Of a stretch of DNA of 64,000 nt, positions 43,861 to 57,509 are shown in pieces. The stretch is from Nymphaea colorata. Taxonomy: Eukaryota; Streptophyta; Magnoliopsida; Nymphaeales; Nymphaeaceae. A program made the position numbers and the translations under genes. The stretch spans positions 8,286,713 through 8,350,712 of the forward strand of contig NC_045142.1 in the NCBI RefSeq assembly GCF_008831285.2, written 5' to 3'. The notes below the pieces were generated by a model, which was not told the DNA's origin, made no database searches, and saw only the letters and a list, made by a program, of their open reading frames with translations. Each line of letters begins with the position of its first letter. Positions within the stretch are counted from its first letter, which is position 1.

Positions 43861-46779
43861 GGAAAGTAGGGATTACACGAGAATTATCAGTGTCGTAAAT
43901 TGACCAAAACACCCTTGTGTTTTGAAAATTTGACAACTTTTAAAATTCCACGGCATCTGATAAGCCACTTCTTTCGGTCGGGGTAATTTTTTATTTAAAA
44001 GCTATTAACTTCTTTTGCTCTAAATCCAGAAACAATCCTCGCACTTTTAGAATTTTTGGATATGGCTTCTTTAGGTTGAAAGTTTGATTCGAAAATAGGC
44101 ATCTCGGAATCATAATTTCTCCTCAAATTAAAACGGATCAAAATTTTAAGTTTCATTTACTAATTCCAAAAACAAAATACTTTTTTGTCTGACCAATAAA
44201 TTTTTTTTTTTCGGCTTTTACAAATGTAAAAGACAGACATGAATTTCAAAGGACTAACAAAAAAAAACTATTTTATTTGAACATTTTTAAGTCCCGGAGT
44301 ACTTATGAAATAATTTCATCAAGGTGCCTAACTTTTAATCATTTTACAGATAACTGTTCAATGCTTCAAATTTTATACTTAACCATTAGATTATGCAAAT
44401 ATCTCTCCAACAACCGTTCACATGAGAGGGCCATTCTTCGTGTGTGTCCTATCTTATGGCATTACATATAGCGTGCCCCACTCAAAAGACAGCAACCAAT
44501 GATGAGCGAAAAAACAAAACAAGTTATTTATTATGACATTTCAACTATGACGATAAAATATATAAATCGTTAGATGATAAGTAGCAAACTTGCTACCTTT
44601 CGTCAAGTGGTTGAAGCATTCCACTGTCATAGGTGAAACGAAAGTAAGAAAATAAACTATTTCGTGAGAAGTTTACACAAACTCAAAGGCTGCTAGGCTG
44701 GAGCTGGATTTTGGTAAAGGTGTGAGCAGCAGCAGCTGCTTGTGTATTACTTTCAGAATTTGGGCAGTCATATGCAGATTCCCAAATATTTAATAGTTAT
44801 AAAAAACACTGCAAGGTTGGGCGCTTTTTCTGTAATTTGTTCAACATATTTGTAACTTGAACATATCACTAAAAGTTTCAAACTTGAACCTATCAAACCC
44901 TTCTTGTAATGTGTTTAGGCCAACTTGTCTAGGGTTCGGCAGCCTCTTTATTTGTTATTCTTGGGGCTGCACCTATACCATATAAGATAAATTTTTTAAA
45001 AAATTTAAGAAGATATGTATGTTAATCCTGATTAATTTTTTGAATAAAACTTTAGTAGTTCATGAATAGCTAACTTTCTCAATCTTCTTGATCTCATTAT
45101 AAGAGCAAGTCAAGAAAGATTGTAAAAACTATATGATTTGGTTAACTCTTGATACCAATGAGATCATTTCAAAGTGATTGTTTGGCCAACTTATTGATTG
45201 CCTTTTAATAGTGCAACTCTACAACTGGTGACTTTTAAGCCACAACAAATATCATGCAAGCAAAGAGTAGCAGAGCTCTATCCAGTGTTGGGTATGTATC
45301 AGCTGCCCATGTAGGCCAATATGTATTGTAGCCATAACAAGTTGTAGGCCCTTAAGTTTATGGGTCGATATGTAGTTGATAAATGTTGCATGTATCACCC
45401 CATATTGAGGATTATAATGATTTTTTGAGATTTTTTACAAATTTATTTTGAAGAGTAAAATAAAAATAACTATTTTAATGATGGATGATACATGCTAATA
45501 GGTAATGTTTAATAGAGGAGCCACATGTAGGCTGGTGTGAGCCATGAGTCGAGCTTATTGGTTGACTTATTTCTGAACTATGAAAAAGTCCAGAAATGTA
45601 CTTTCTCCTTCGAGTAGAAAATCTATCCAATACAACTTATTGGTTGCAAACAAGGAAAATGGTGAACTTACCATGTTAACCCTAATAAGACATAATAGAA
45701 TTATGCTTATAGCGAGTCAAATCCTCTTGTCAGTTAGGTCTATAGGGGCGCTTTTAGGAAACAATGTGAACTCCGCCTCACATCTACTCTACATTCTTTG
45801 ATCTTTAACTTTTAGTAAGATCTTGGTGCTACCATATTGTTTGTTATTCTTAGAATTGAAAAGTTCACATATTATTACATGAAGACACTACCACCAACAT
45901 TTAATTACTCATCTTCTCTTAAAGTTACATGCAAACTATCATTTAAGCCTAATGATTATGGTAGAATGAAGATCAAACTTATCTTTCAATAGTCTTGACA
46001 CCAATTTCCAAATACAAGATACACGATTGTAGGATAAGAGTAGATGGTTTGTATTTTCTCACTATTTCCTACGTATGAATGACCTACTAGTCGGATAGTT
46101 GTTAGCCTTCTATAATCGGTATAAAGTTGGGAACCTCAAGTCATATGTAACAAACCTAAACAATCTGACCTGAGAATGTGCCATAGCCTCAACTCAGACC
46201 CACTTTCTCTATGTGTTTTTTAGATATTACATGCATCAAGAGTGCTATCGAAAATCTTGATTAAGAGGTAGAGGTAGAGTCAATGTTGCAGTCGTTCAAC
46301 TAAGCATATCAAGGGAACTTTTGATAGATGGGCCTGTCAACCTCGGGTTATTGTAGAAGTTTTAAGAATTTTGGTTCCAGAATGTAGTTTAGTGCATTGC
46401 TTGATTTATCTAGAATGACATAGTCTTCAAATAAAACATGGTCTGCAAAGTTAAGAAGACGATGCAAGTAGGTATTACTTTAGTGATTGACCAAAAATTC
46501 ACTCTCTTTTCTTATCCTTGAAAAATCAAGCAAATTTTTTACTAATTTAGAGAGATGAAAGGCTTTGGGTTGTCAATGCTCCTTTGAAAAGTCTTTGTGA
46601 TAGGCTGTAAAATGACTTAAGTGACATGTACTCAACTCTGTCCATGCAAGTTCTTCTAGTTTGTACCTCCCTTAAGGGTGTTTCTACACATCCTCTCCTA
46701 AAACAAAACATGTTTGTCTCTCACATGAGAGATGCATTCTTACAAAAAAAAAAATCATGGTTGAGTCTAATTTTTGGCA
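43861..46779. other. Intergenic upstream of carB, no gene recognised
   Basis: AT-rich DNA with short open frames only. Around 45500-45545 a phrase like GAGCCACATGTAGGCTGGTG recurs in similar form near 48940 and 55630, suggesting a further dispersed repeat family. Its left end near 46000-46780 may include the eroded 3' part of LINE copy C. Confidence 0.4.
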
Positions 46780-48770
46780 AGTTTGTTTGGGAAGAATAAA
46801 TATATAGTTTTAGAATCCAATCATGCTTTTAGCACATGCCTTATCAAGCAAAAGCAACTGAAACATGAGAGAGCAGTCACCTTTCAAGCCACTAGTCATT
46901 TGTCTACTTTACTAATAAGTTCTTCACACCATTTTTCAATGACCCTACCATGGAATAATAACAACAACAATTAAGTTGTATGCAGTTGTGATAATGGCCA
47001 CTTTAAGATATAATTAAGGTAATGTTGCAAGAGTTTAAAATATCATAATAGTGGACTTGCTCAGTTTTGATAGGGTGCTTATATGCAAACTTGCAAGCTT
47101 TCAATGGTGCCATAGATTTCTATTAGGAAGTTCACATTCCTTGTTAAACTCAATGTGTTGTTTACAAAAGTAAGAAATGTGGGGCTTCCTCTCTCGTTAG
47201 GAATTTAAGGACCATTGATTTTTGAAACTATCTTGCTCAATATTGTAGGAAAAAAATTCATAGCCACTAAATAAAGATAAGAAGACTCGTGCCCACACCT
47301 TAATGTGAAATAGTCTCTATGAACTTCGTTAAGGACATCCATGAATATTGTGATCACATACTCAATACCATATAACTTGCTAGTTTAGACACTATTAAAA
47401 CCAAATATAAGAATGCATTTCAAACAATATCTATTATCATTTCTTAAAAAAAAAAAACCTACTTTGATACAACATGATCCTCATTTGGCACCTTAGAAGG
47501 GATTGACAATTTTTACATGATATTGTGCTTCATAAAGCACTTGGCAATACAAGTAATGAGATTTTAATTCACCTTCTTCAACAAATGCCTACACATGAGA
47601 AAACTTCTAATTGCACTAAGAATATCTTTGCTAACCATGTTTTAGTTTTGTTTGTAAAAATTAGTCAAGAACATATCATGACCTAGGGTACTAGCAACAT
47701 CTAGGAAGAAAATGACAACATGAACATTCTCTAAAGTAGAGTTTGAGGAACTCCCTATTTTCCTAAGCATAGAGAATTGGCCTACCCATCAAATAGGAAA
47801 TAAGTTGTTGATACATTCTTAGTGATCAAGCAAATAGTGAAAAATGAAGTTGTTGCAATCTTAAAAGAATTTTTGTGAGCCCTTCAAATACGAGCAGCAT
47901 ATATGACACTTTTTGCTCAAGAGCTCATATAAAGTTTTTATGTTTCTACGTTTCACCAAGGCTTAGAAGAATCTAGTGTTACAGTTACCCTTGACAACCA
48001 TTTCACTTGAGCTCTCTATCACCACATGCTTTCTTCTTCTTCAAGGCTTTGACAACCATTTCACTCGAGTTTTTTGTTGCCACAAGCTTTCTTCCTCCTA
48101 AAAGGAAGCTTAGGGCTCTTGTCGCAGTAAACTTTCATGGTGTCTCAAGAAATATGACCTCATCTCCTTGAGCTTGACCTTGCCCGAGTTCACCTGAATA
48201 CTCTTAACTTGGAGCATAATTCCCCCTAGATTACTCATGATCTATAAACTCTACTTTATATATGTAGCTGAAGTAACATTTGAATTATGAGGCATCCCAC
48301 CATAGCTATTAGTCTATAATCTTGACAATTATGTGGCGATCCAATTGGCTTACCTAAAGAGGTTGAAATACTTTGTACCAACTTTAGTAACTCCATACAT
48401 CCTTGTAAACAATGTTGATGAAACATAACCTACACAAAAATTAATTCACTCTCAAATGATTATTTGAGCATCTGAAGAACCATTTATTTTATCAACTGAG
48501 GAAGTTGCAATGAACTTTGAATTGATTCAACATGACGTAGAAAACAAAACTTGGTATTTTATTAGTCATATCTTGAAGCCTTAAAATAGTATTAAGATCA
48601 CCAAGAAGAAAGTGGGGGAAAGAGTAAACTGTAGTGTTGTTAGCTATAGACTTTTTATGGTTCTCTATTTCACATAGAATTATTGGGCATATAGATACTA
48701 CTAATAATAAATCTAAACTACAATGACGACAATTGCACCCCAACAAGATCATCATATGTGCACAAGATGG
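46780..48770 (-). mobile_element. L1-type LINE, heavily decayed (copy C)
   Basis: Minus-strand scraps in order are an endonuclease (SSIYMPNNS and FLLGDLNTI, 48755-48590; QFKVHCNF near 48500), the RT entry (GHDMFLTNFYKQN, LSAIRSFL and KKVN.NLITCIAK, 47690-47520), and the RT thumb block (LSCFSCFCLIRHVLKA, YLFFPNKLAK, 46880-46780). They resemble GPDGF..FFK, F..G.LLKEVNHT and SFAGRLQLIKSVL..FLLPK. All are riddled with stops. The borders are not resolved. Confidence 0.6.
47992..48107 (+). repeat. Tandem duplication, two 58-bp units
   Basis: TGACAACCATTTCACTTGAG starts at 47992 and, with one change, again at 48050. The copies differ at several positions. It sits within LINE copy C. Confidence 0.85.
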
Positions 48771-51249
48771 ATCTTAACTAAAATTTCCTCTAACTCCTAA
48801 CTACATATAATATTCTGCCTACTTTCCATGTAAGTGGAATTACATATAACTACATAATTTTAAATTTATTGCCTCTAAGCAATGTACAATTATTTGATAA
48901 CATCAAATTCATGGAAAAGAATAGTGATAGGGACACATGTGGGCTGGTGTATGCAATTGCCCACACCAGTCTACCAAATTGCTTTTATTTCATATTGATA
49001 CCTTCATAGCTTTTTACTTATTTACATTATAATGGCCCATTAAATTTTAAAGCTAAACCTTTAGTGTCCCTTGGACACAAATTTTTGAACACGCTAATGG
49101 AGAGAAGTCAATAAGGCACCACTTTTATAATGAGTGGAAAGATCATGTTTGGTCACTACTTAAGCCTCAAGCTCTAATGTTCCAACTATTGAAAATTCAT
49201 TCAGTTTTGGCTCATATGAGATAAAATAACTGATACATTGGAGTTAATGTCATTGACTTCAACAAAAGGAAATATGTACAATAGATGTTTGCTTTTGTTA
49301 TTTCTCATTCATGAAAATATAGAATGTAACTTGAATTAGAATACTTAGTTGAGATAGATGCAATAGTAGAAGTCACTCTTGAATATAACTTTGATATCAA
49401 CGATTGGTGGATCGTCATGGTAACTCTAATAATCATGGTTATCTCTACTAAGACTTTTGAACATAGGGAATACTCACCTGAATCCTTGTGTCTCGATAGG
49501 CTTTTGGTAGCAGCATTAATGCCAAATTAAAACTAAAATAAGGGTTCCAAAGTTTAGTCTTATGGACAAAAGTTTTACCCACAAACTTACATAGATCAGA
49601 GGATCTATTTTCAAGGGCATGCTCACTATTGACAAGCAATAAATAGGTTATTGGTAACTAACTAAGCCCTCTTGAATGGAACATATTTGAGTTCTTCTTT
49701 ACTTCCTACCTTGATATGAAATTGCCTCTTCTAAGAATTGTGAAATAGTAATTTACCATTTTCAACTGCACTTTCTGGATTCATGAGAAACACCAAATGA
49801 TTTGCGCTTACCTTGGTTGACAGACTTGGAAACATCCAATGGCTAACCATGGAAAGGCCTTGAACATCCACTCATACTCTTCTATGAATATGTTAATCTT
49901 GGATCTCTTATTAATCTCTTGCATGACCAGTAGAGTGGGAGTTATCTACTTGTGAGCAGGAGACACTTAACACCAAAGTTGCTCAGGAATTTTGGGTGTA
50001 TATTTCAATTAAATTTATATTTCATATGTTTATATTTGAGTCTTTCACGTCTGTCATGGTAGATGAAAAAGGGCAACCAAATCTGGGTAGAAATTCCTCA
50101 TTAATAATGCTTATGTAGAATGGGGCTTCACCTAGATGGCTTTTGAAACCTCCACCATGAAAGGTTCATTTAGAGACCATGAACCACTGATAGATAATAT
50201 GAGGGAATAAAAGATGATCAAATGGGATTAGAGATCAGTTGGAGAGAATGAGAAATTTTGAAACATGGATATCTATGAGAAGAGTTCTTACCACAAAGTT
50301 GGTAGTTGATGAGATCTAAAGAGCCGGACATGGCGCTTCTTTTTGCTACAAAAGAAGAAAAGCATACGAAGTGGGGCAAAAACCATAAAGGATTTCATGC
50401 AAAATCAACTACACTTCATAACTAGAACTTCCAATAGAGCGCTATATAGAAAAACAACCCATAGAACCACAAAACCTATCAAAGACCAAATCAACAAAAT
50501 AAAGCTTCAATCATGAGTATCATGCAAACTGATCTCATTCAATAAAGTAAATATTGTTTGAACATAGGGTCTAGTAAAAAGTTTGGTGAGCAAAGACCCG
50601 ATATGGGAACAAGTGAAAAACTTCATTTGCGTATTCTCTTATCGCTCAAAAATGTGATAATGTAAAGTATACTCTATAAAAGACCTTGTTATTATGGTTG
50701 TTGGTCAATGTGGAACTTTGTGATTAGCATTAAAATGATTATTTGAGCTGCTTTTACAATATGAAGGAAGGGTATTATGTGATGCATGGAGGGTTGTTGT
50801 TTCCAGGTCGCTAGTGGTGGAACATTCTTTAAACTATTAACAAGACACTATGTAAGTCTTTGGTAGCCTCAAATTTGAGATGTAAAGTGATTTGAGACAG
50901 TAAGGATCTTAAATCCATGGATTTTAAGGTAAGACACCCTCAATTCAACCACAAATGTGAGGTTTTGGCCATAAATTGAGGATTTGAAATATTTTTTTCA
51001 TATAATAGTAAAATTCATTGTTTGTTTATATTGTGAGTCCCAGATAAATGGTTGTTAGATTAGTTAAATATGAGATCTGAGGCTGTCAATCACATCTTAA
51101 ATGACAATGATGAGAGTAAAATGAGGAACTCTGTTAAGCAAAGGTGAAGCTAAAGATATGGTTTATAAGGGTGGATTGTTTAGCCCTAATTGAAACAACT
51201 TAGGTGAAGAACTTCCTCCATTGAGAGGAGTATTGAAGGAGCTTCTGAT
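48771..51249. other. Intergenic, no gene recognised
   Basis: AT-rich. It may include the untraceable 5' end (ORF1) of LINE copy C. I found no coding similarity, RNA gene or bounded repeat. Confidence 0.4.
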
Positions 51250-51297
51250 CTCTCTCTCTCTCTCTCTCGCTCTCACACACACACACACACACACACA
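51250..51297 (+). repeat. Compound microsatellite (CT)n(AC)n
   Basis: CT units to about 51274, then about 12 AC units. Looser CA-rich sequence continues to 51395. Confidence 0.95.
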
Positions 51298-51299
51298 TG

Positions 51300-53147
51300 T
51301 ATACATAGACATGTGCACATACACAAACAAAAGCACTAATAGATTGTAATCACTAACAGATGACATACACACATATACAGAGACATACACACACACATAA
51401 TCCAGAACTAACAGATCTTAAATGTGAAATTCAAAAATCAAATTATAGAGTCTGAATCTAGTTAAAAGTAGCTGTTTGGACAAAAAATGACATTTAACCA
51501 AGCAAGTTTGGTAATGGGGAATTTGATATGAAACATGTCTCTAAATGCAGCTTAGGTACTTCAACATAGTGGGTTTTTTTTTTTAATTATTGCTACCATA
51601 CTCGTACATAAAAAAAAGCTTTATGAGTGCCATTGCTTGCAATCAAAGAGATGGATCCAAATCCACTCATATATTCTATCTTTTTCTTTTCTCCCCTTTC
51701 CTTATTGAGCATCCATGTCAGTGGCCAACTGGAGACAAAACATAAAGATTAAAAAGGCTGCATTGTGGAAAAGCAGTGGGAGTAAGGACAGTGGGACATG
51801 CATATGTGGAATTTGGAAAATGTAAAATTAGTGAGGGTGTCATCAATCAAAGCATGGTCCCCATTGTGTATAGATATTAACTTCCGATGTCGGTATGTTG
51901 GAATCAAATTCCATTGGATACCTTACAAAGAAAAGAAAAACTTGTAAAGCTGTATGAAATGTAATCAATACAATGAGATCCAAAAGTTTTTGAAGCCTGT
52001 TTAACCATTAAAGTTTTGTGGAGATTTGTTTGAACGAGGACAAAAGCCTCTTTATAACATGCCTGAAAATGTGAGCTTTTTATTTCGAAAGTAAAAACCT
52101 GCTCACAACAGTTCTAAAAGTAGTTAAATCCATTCTATGAATGTTATAGCTACAAATATCCCACTTCATATTCTCCGTCCACCAACTGCACCGAATTAAT
52201 GAGGTAAATTCGACCCTATGTAGAAAAGATCTAAACAATAAGAGCCGTATCATTTATAAATTAATTAGATTTCGTTGTACCAAAAGGAATGCAGACCCTT
52301 TCAATCTAGAAGATTTAAGTATACGAGTAACTCTTTCAAAACTATAAATACACCAGCCAAATCTCTCTCTCTCTCTCTCCATGAACACATAGAAGCTGCC
52401 AATGAATGGATACATATATATATATATATATAACTCTGCATGCACACAAAAGAATCGTCATCTAATCTCTTATCAAGGATATTCAAAAATCTATGCGGGT
52501 ATTCTGATCGATCAAACTTGATTTTCTTCTCTATAATGAAAAACTATAAGGAACGTTAATGTCTTTCGGAATTTATTTAGGCTCTTTCATGGATATGACA
52601 TCTTGATTTTAAGGTCAATTTCTGGTGAAAACAGGTCTGCGAAAAGTTAATGGGGTCCTCTTTGGACAACAAGGAGAAAAAGATGGGGTTTTGAAGGAAA
52701 ATCAAAAGGAAGAAGCTGCTGGCTGCCTGTGGTGTGACTGCGAAGCAGAAACAAAAACTGATTTTGAGTCCCACCTTTCTCATTTTTACGGTTTCCACGC
52801 TTTCCCGGGTCTCTTCCTTTCATCGAAGAAATGGTTGATGTTGTCCTTTCTTGCCGTCGTCTATTTTGTATGCGATGCCCACTCACCAACTTTTCCCAAT
52901 AAAAAACATTATCCAGAAAAGAACAAGCATAATTGAGACTCCAAGTCACGAGTCTGATCCAAGAAAATGGCTGCCATATTGGCCACAAACAAAAAAACTT
53001 TAACCATTTCGTCTGCATTTTACTTCAGCCCCTTCCATTGAGAAAGTTAAAAAGATTAGATTTGAGGTATATCAAGAGGGTCCCATGTCATTTGGCACGG
53101 GAGAGTAAGCTTTTCGGATATTAGCTGGGTGGTAGGATGAAATAATG
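51300..53147. other. Intergenic, no gene recognised
   Basis: AT-rich. Overlapping frames on both strands at 52577-53018 (103 and 123 codons) match no family I know. Microsatellites at 52361-52433 are listed separately. Confidence 0.4.
52361..52433 (+). repeat. (CT)n and (AT)n microsatellites
   Basis: CT run at 52361-52380 and AT run at about 52412-52433. Confidence 0.95.
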
Positions 53148-53345
53148 CACGGGTGGAGCTATAAATTTTTCATAAGAGGGATTGAATTAAAGTTTCTAAA
53201 TTTCGATTATGGCTGAAATATCATTTTTCAAGATTTTTTTATAAAAAAAAGTAAAGTTTTCTAAAATTTACATGTAATTTTTATTTTGAAAAAAGTTTTT
53301 GAGGTGGGCCAAGGCCCATACGAGCACGAGCACTACCATGCGTCC
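53148..53345 (-). mobile_element. hAT-type MITE, diverged (copy 3)
   Basis: The reading GGTGGAGCTATAAATTTTTC ... AATATCATTTTTCAAGATTT ... GAGGTGGGCCAAGGCCCATA matches copy 1 (12090) in inverse orientation. The right end is eroded, so the border and target duplication are approximate. Confidence 0.65.
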
Positions 53346-53535
53346 ATATGTATACCAAGAAATGAAACTATACCTTCTTTCCTTTGTTCCAATATCCAAT
53401 GGGACTTAAGTGAACCTACAATGCAAGTACACCGAATCGATTAGGTCACGTTTACCATCATTTACTATTCATAAGAGGTAAAATGTTTTAAATATAGGTT
53501 AAACAAAAAAAACTTTAAAGCAAACTTGTGTGGAT

Positions 53536-53737
53536 CAGGGGCCCCATCCCCAACCATGATTTTTTAAAAATTATCACTGGTTATAATTTTAAAAACATTT
53601 AATTTGGTTAATATAAAAAAAATTTCAAAAATGTAGCCCCACACCCCTGAAAAAAAAAATTAAGTGAACATTTAAAAGATAGAAAAAAGACCTGGACTAT
53701 TAGGCCTCCCCAAGAAAAGAAAACGGATCTGCCCCTG
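53536..53737 (+). mobile_element. hAT-type MITE, 202 bp (copy 4)
   Basis: The ends are CAGGGGCCCC and CTGCCCCTG, with outer repeats CAGGGGC. The flanks GTGTGGAT (53528-53535) and ATGTGAAT (53738-53745) are an 8-bp duplication with two transitions. The interior has the same AATTT...AAATTT texture and AAAATGTAGCCCCAC as the family. Confidence 0.75.
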
Positions 53738-54514
53738 ATGTGAATGTGACAAGTGGGAAATATATACGCAAAAAAAAAAAAAGAAAAACACCTCAATCAA
53801 GTCACGATAGAAGAAGGGAAAATTATATGACAAAGTTTGATGGAGAAACATTCGGATGGTCAGCATTTGTATTTTAGTATTACCAACAACCCTCGGTCCA
53901 TCGACAACACTGCATTTTGTTTTGATGGTTGAGTTTTTTCACCGTCGCAGGTGAAATAACATAACAAACAAATCCTTTTTCGCCCAACCCACATGGATCT
54001 CCTTAAATTAAGTAAGGAAGATTTTTAAATTTGCTACTGTCTCCCATTAAAATATTTTTTTTCTAGCTCTTCCACTTCCCGCATAGGCTTTAGGAACTTT
54101 ATTTGGTATATGCACTTTGAATAATTTTTGTACTTTTGGATGGCAATAAGTTCAAATTTATCCAAGTTGTTCACGCCTTACTCGAATTTAAAGTTTTGTT
54201 GGGATGACATTTTGGAAAAATAACAATATGTAAAAATTAGATTTTGTGTCAAACTGGTTTTTTATCCAGTTTTTATAAATGATGCTTTGCATCCAAAACA
54301 TTAGAGGTGTCACCCAAACAAACAGACCCTAAGTTTTGTTGGCCTTGCAGAATTCAAAATGTTATATATACCAGTTTTCATCTATTATTAGGGCATCTAC
54401 TTAGCCCATAAATATTAGTGTGTGTCAATCTTTCTTAACTTATTTTTTTCACATTAAAAATCTCCAAAGGTATATGCTGATATTAGTCCGAAGCCTTTGA
54501 GGTATAAGCTGGGG

Positions 54515-54645
54515 TTAGGCAGATTCCCCTCTCAAAATTAAAAATAAAAATAAAAATTACATGGAGTTTTTAAAAGCTTATCCTTTTAAAAAATTATATT
54601 TCAGCCCGTGTTAAAATTTCGAAAATATAGTTGGCTTTCCCTCTA
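54515..54645 (+). mobile_element. Probable fifth MITE copy, ends not clear
   Basis: CCTCTCAAAATTAAAAATAA and the following AGTTTTTAAAAG, TTTCAGCCCG and AAAATTTCGAAAAT resemble the interior of the MITE at 12090. Neither terminal repeat is preserved well enough to set borders. Confidence 0.4.
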
Positions 54646-54649
54646 AATT

Positions 54650-55141
54650 TCAAAACTGTAATTACTTCCAATGAGAACTATGGTAATATGTCTCATGGAT
54701 ATTAAAAAATGAACAGCTAAGTAGTCGCATCTCTTGACATACATGTAAAAGTCTGCCAACCTGTGGTTTCTCAATAGAGAAAACTACTTAGGAGCTAAAA
54801 AACATTCGCTCGAAAAAGACTGAGAATGAGTGGAATCCCACAAAGGTTAAAAGCGTGAGAAGGCCCTGTCATCCTGGCTTTGGTGGACACTGAAGGGCCG
54901 CATATGCTGATAGGTGAGCACGCCGGTCATGGACTTTGAAAGCGAAGAGGATTACGATGGCTTATCACCCATCTTTATCACCGGATAAGATGACACGATA
55001 ATAATTTCCAAAGGAAAGTGACATTTGCATTGGTCATGGGTCCGACTTGGATGGCTCAACAACTCCATCCCGGAGTCTGTAATTTTCATTCATTTTCCTC
55101 CAAAATATTCTTGTCAAGCTCATGGCAGTCCAAATCTTTGC

Positions 55142-55184
<43 letters not shown>

Positions 55185-56160
55185 CAAGCAAACAACATCA
55201 CCAAGAATTTGGAGAAGACAATTTTGACTGGAAACCAAAGTTCAGTTGAAGTCGTATGATAAAGGGTCTCTTTTTTCTGCGACCCTCCACATAAGAAAAC
55301 GAAAACGTGATCTCAACTCTTTCTTGTGCGTTTCTTTGTTTATGTAACTAGGGAAACCACCAAGAAACCGAGCCTGTTGGGATGTAGGAGGTGCATGTGT
55401 ACGGCACCTTATTCCAAAGTTCTTGTTAGTTTTTGCGGTGTAGAGGAGTAGTGCCAGCCGCTGACCTAAAAAGTTTTAGTTGAAGATCATTGATCCATCT
55501 TATTATTACAATGCATTAGGTGCATGTAGAGCTATAGGACACTACCGTAGGTTTGGTGTGGGCACCACATATAGTTAGACCTGAGTCCAACACATGATAA
55601 TAAACCTTTTATAAGGTTTACACAGGTTGGGGTGGGCAGTTGCCCACTCCAGTCTCATGGTAGCCCTGCTACTGAGTAGTGCCCACCAAAGGCAAAGACA
55701 CATGTTGGTTGATTTCAAATTATTTTTCATGATTAAATATGAAACGTCAGTGCCCTTCAAGCAAATATGTCTGGCTCCGCTGCTAGTGCTTATGAAAATC
55801 AAACTATAACGATGAGATAACCCAAGCAACTAAATTAATTTCAAATCCTTCATCGTATTTACACAGCTTACTGATCATCATTGGAAAGCAGGAAAATAAA
55901 ATTCCAGATCTTGAAAACAAACTTTGTTGTAGTTGCCGCACCACTTTGCTGGATTCCTATGAAACATTTATGCATTGAATCAACAATGGCGGCTCATCGG
56001 GACCGTCCGCAACAGATGGAAACGAACAAAATGGACGGCCGCTGTTCTCCAATTCTCCACCAACCCCGTCTCGTTCATGGTAGAGCCGCAGCCAGACACA
56101 ACGAAGACCAACTGAATATATTCATCGTTTCCTTGACGCTTATACAGACCTCGAGCCAAG
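54650..56160. other. Intergenic, no gene recognised
   Basis: It contains the GA microsatellite at 55145-55180. A region at 55620-55790 (GGGCAGTTGCCCACTCCAG ... TCTGGCTCCGCTGCTA) may be another eroded MITE. A 95-codon frame (55881-56168) is unidentified. Confidence 0.4.
55145..55180 (+). repeat. (GA)n microsatellite
   Basis: About 17 GA units. Confidence 0.97.
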
Positions 56161-56164
56161 TGGG

Positions 56165-56435
56165 CTGACGTGGCCGAGTCAAAGCATAATGCTCGTGAAA
56201 ATTGATATCACTGTCTTACTAAGTACTAGCCAATCAAAGGCATAATTGGTCAACCCATAACTTGATTCGACCAAAGTCACTGGGTCAGCGAGTTCACTCA
56301 TTATTCAAATAAGCACAATATAAATTATTGCTTAAATTGGGCAAGTCGAGCTAACCTTGACTCAGAGCCAAATTTGTTGGCAATCCAAGCTCGGAATCAG
56401 CCCGACCGACTAGTTTGCCAACTATGATCAAATTT
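56165..56435 (-). repeat. MITE-like dispersed repeat with GTTGGCAAAC end
   Basis: Read on the minus strand it begins GATCATAGTTGGCAAACTAG and contains GAGTCAAGGTTAGCTCGACT. The start matches the repeat at 12635-12905. Borders are approximate. Confidence 0.4.
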
Positions 56436-57019
56436 TGATATATATGTATGTATGTATATATAATTTTTGAAATCTAGTGAAACTTTCTTTATTTTTCATT
56501 GCTAAAAATGTCAAAAACTAATTCTTAATGCCTGGAAATAATACAGCCAAACAAAAACCGTCTCCAACGCACCTATTGCGATAATTTTTGGTGGTAGGAT
56601 TTTTTTTTTTAAATCCAACAACACTTGGCAGGCAGCTGATTTCAATTCTTTTATATGTGTATGCGTGCATGCGTACATAGATTATAATTAACGTACATAT
56701 ATCAAATATGAATTAGGTGAATTAACAAAAACAATAAAATATTATCTTTGAAAAATTAAATTGGAAACATACAAAAAAACATATTTAAAAATTGACAAGT
56801 GGCACTTTTAAATCAGCCACCAAATAGAATTAGTCTTAATCCGGTTTACCTATTCATGTCGATTTTTAATAACATTAAGTTCTTGTGTTTTATCAATTAT
56901 ATATTTATTAGTGCCACATGTATCAGTTAGCCCGGCCCATTATATAGATAACGCCCGATGTGTGATTAGGATGCTCCAACAAAAAAGTTTAGAGGCAACG
57001 ATAAGTATTAGAAACACCA

Positions 57020-57057
57020 CAAAAAAAAAAAAAAAACACACACACACACACACACAA
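57020..57057 (+). repeat. Poly-A followed by (AC)n
   Basis: 17 A then about 10 AC units; possibly the tail of a retroposed sequence. Confidence 0.9.
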
Positions 57058-57183
57058 ATTACGACGTTTGTATCAAACTTGGTAAATGTTTCACTTTCTG
57101 AATAACATGTTCATGCCATGTTCTCTCATTAAAAAAAAAAATGATTTCTTGCACTTTATGAGTCCCTTATTTTGTTTTTTACC

Positions 57184-57500
57184 TAGAGTCAAGTCGAGCC
57201 CGAGCTACCCTCAACTCATACCTTGCTTGGCTCAAGCTCAAGCTCAAGCTCCACTCAATAGACCAAGTCGTGGCTCGAGCTTAAGCTCGACTCATTTAAG
57301 CTCGTTTACTAACTCTCCCTTTTGAGCTGACCTCAATCAAAGATAACCTAGATTAAACGAGCTTACTTGAGTCTAATTGAGTTGAACTTTCAACTAAACT
57401 CAGTGAGTTGAACTTTCAACTAAACTCAGTGAGTCGAACTTAACCATGCAAGTTCGAATTGAGCATGAGTTGGCTAAACTCATTGTACAGGCCTGCCTCT
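57184..57500 (-). repeat. GAGCTC-rich dispersed repeat with 26-bp tandem duplication
   Basis: The stretch is dense in AAGCTC/GAGCTT/CTCGAG words (CTCAAGCTCAAGCTCAAGCT) and ends GTACAGGCCTGCC. Such sequences are common plant non-autonomous DNA elements starting AGGCCTGTACAA. Two copies of a 26-bp unit (GTTGAACTTTCAACTAAACT...) lie at 57381-57406 and 57407-57432. The target duplication was not found. Confidence 0.5.
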
Positions 57501-57509
57501 ACAATTAAG

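Noticed and set aside
48929-49081. AGGGACAC ... GTGTCCCT inverted pair, 153 bp
   Set aside because: The terminal match is only about 8 bases and no target duplication was found; not enough for a MITE call.
52577-53018. 103- and 123-codon frames on opposite strands
   Set aside because: No recognised domain, no splice or promoter context, and mutual overlap; treated as chance.
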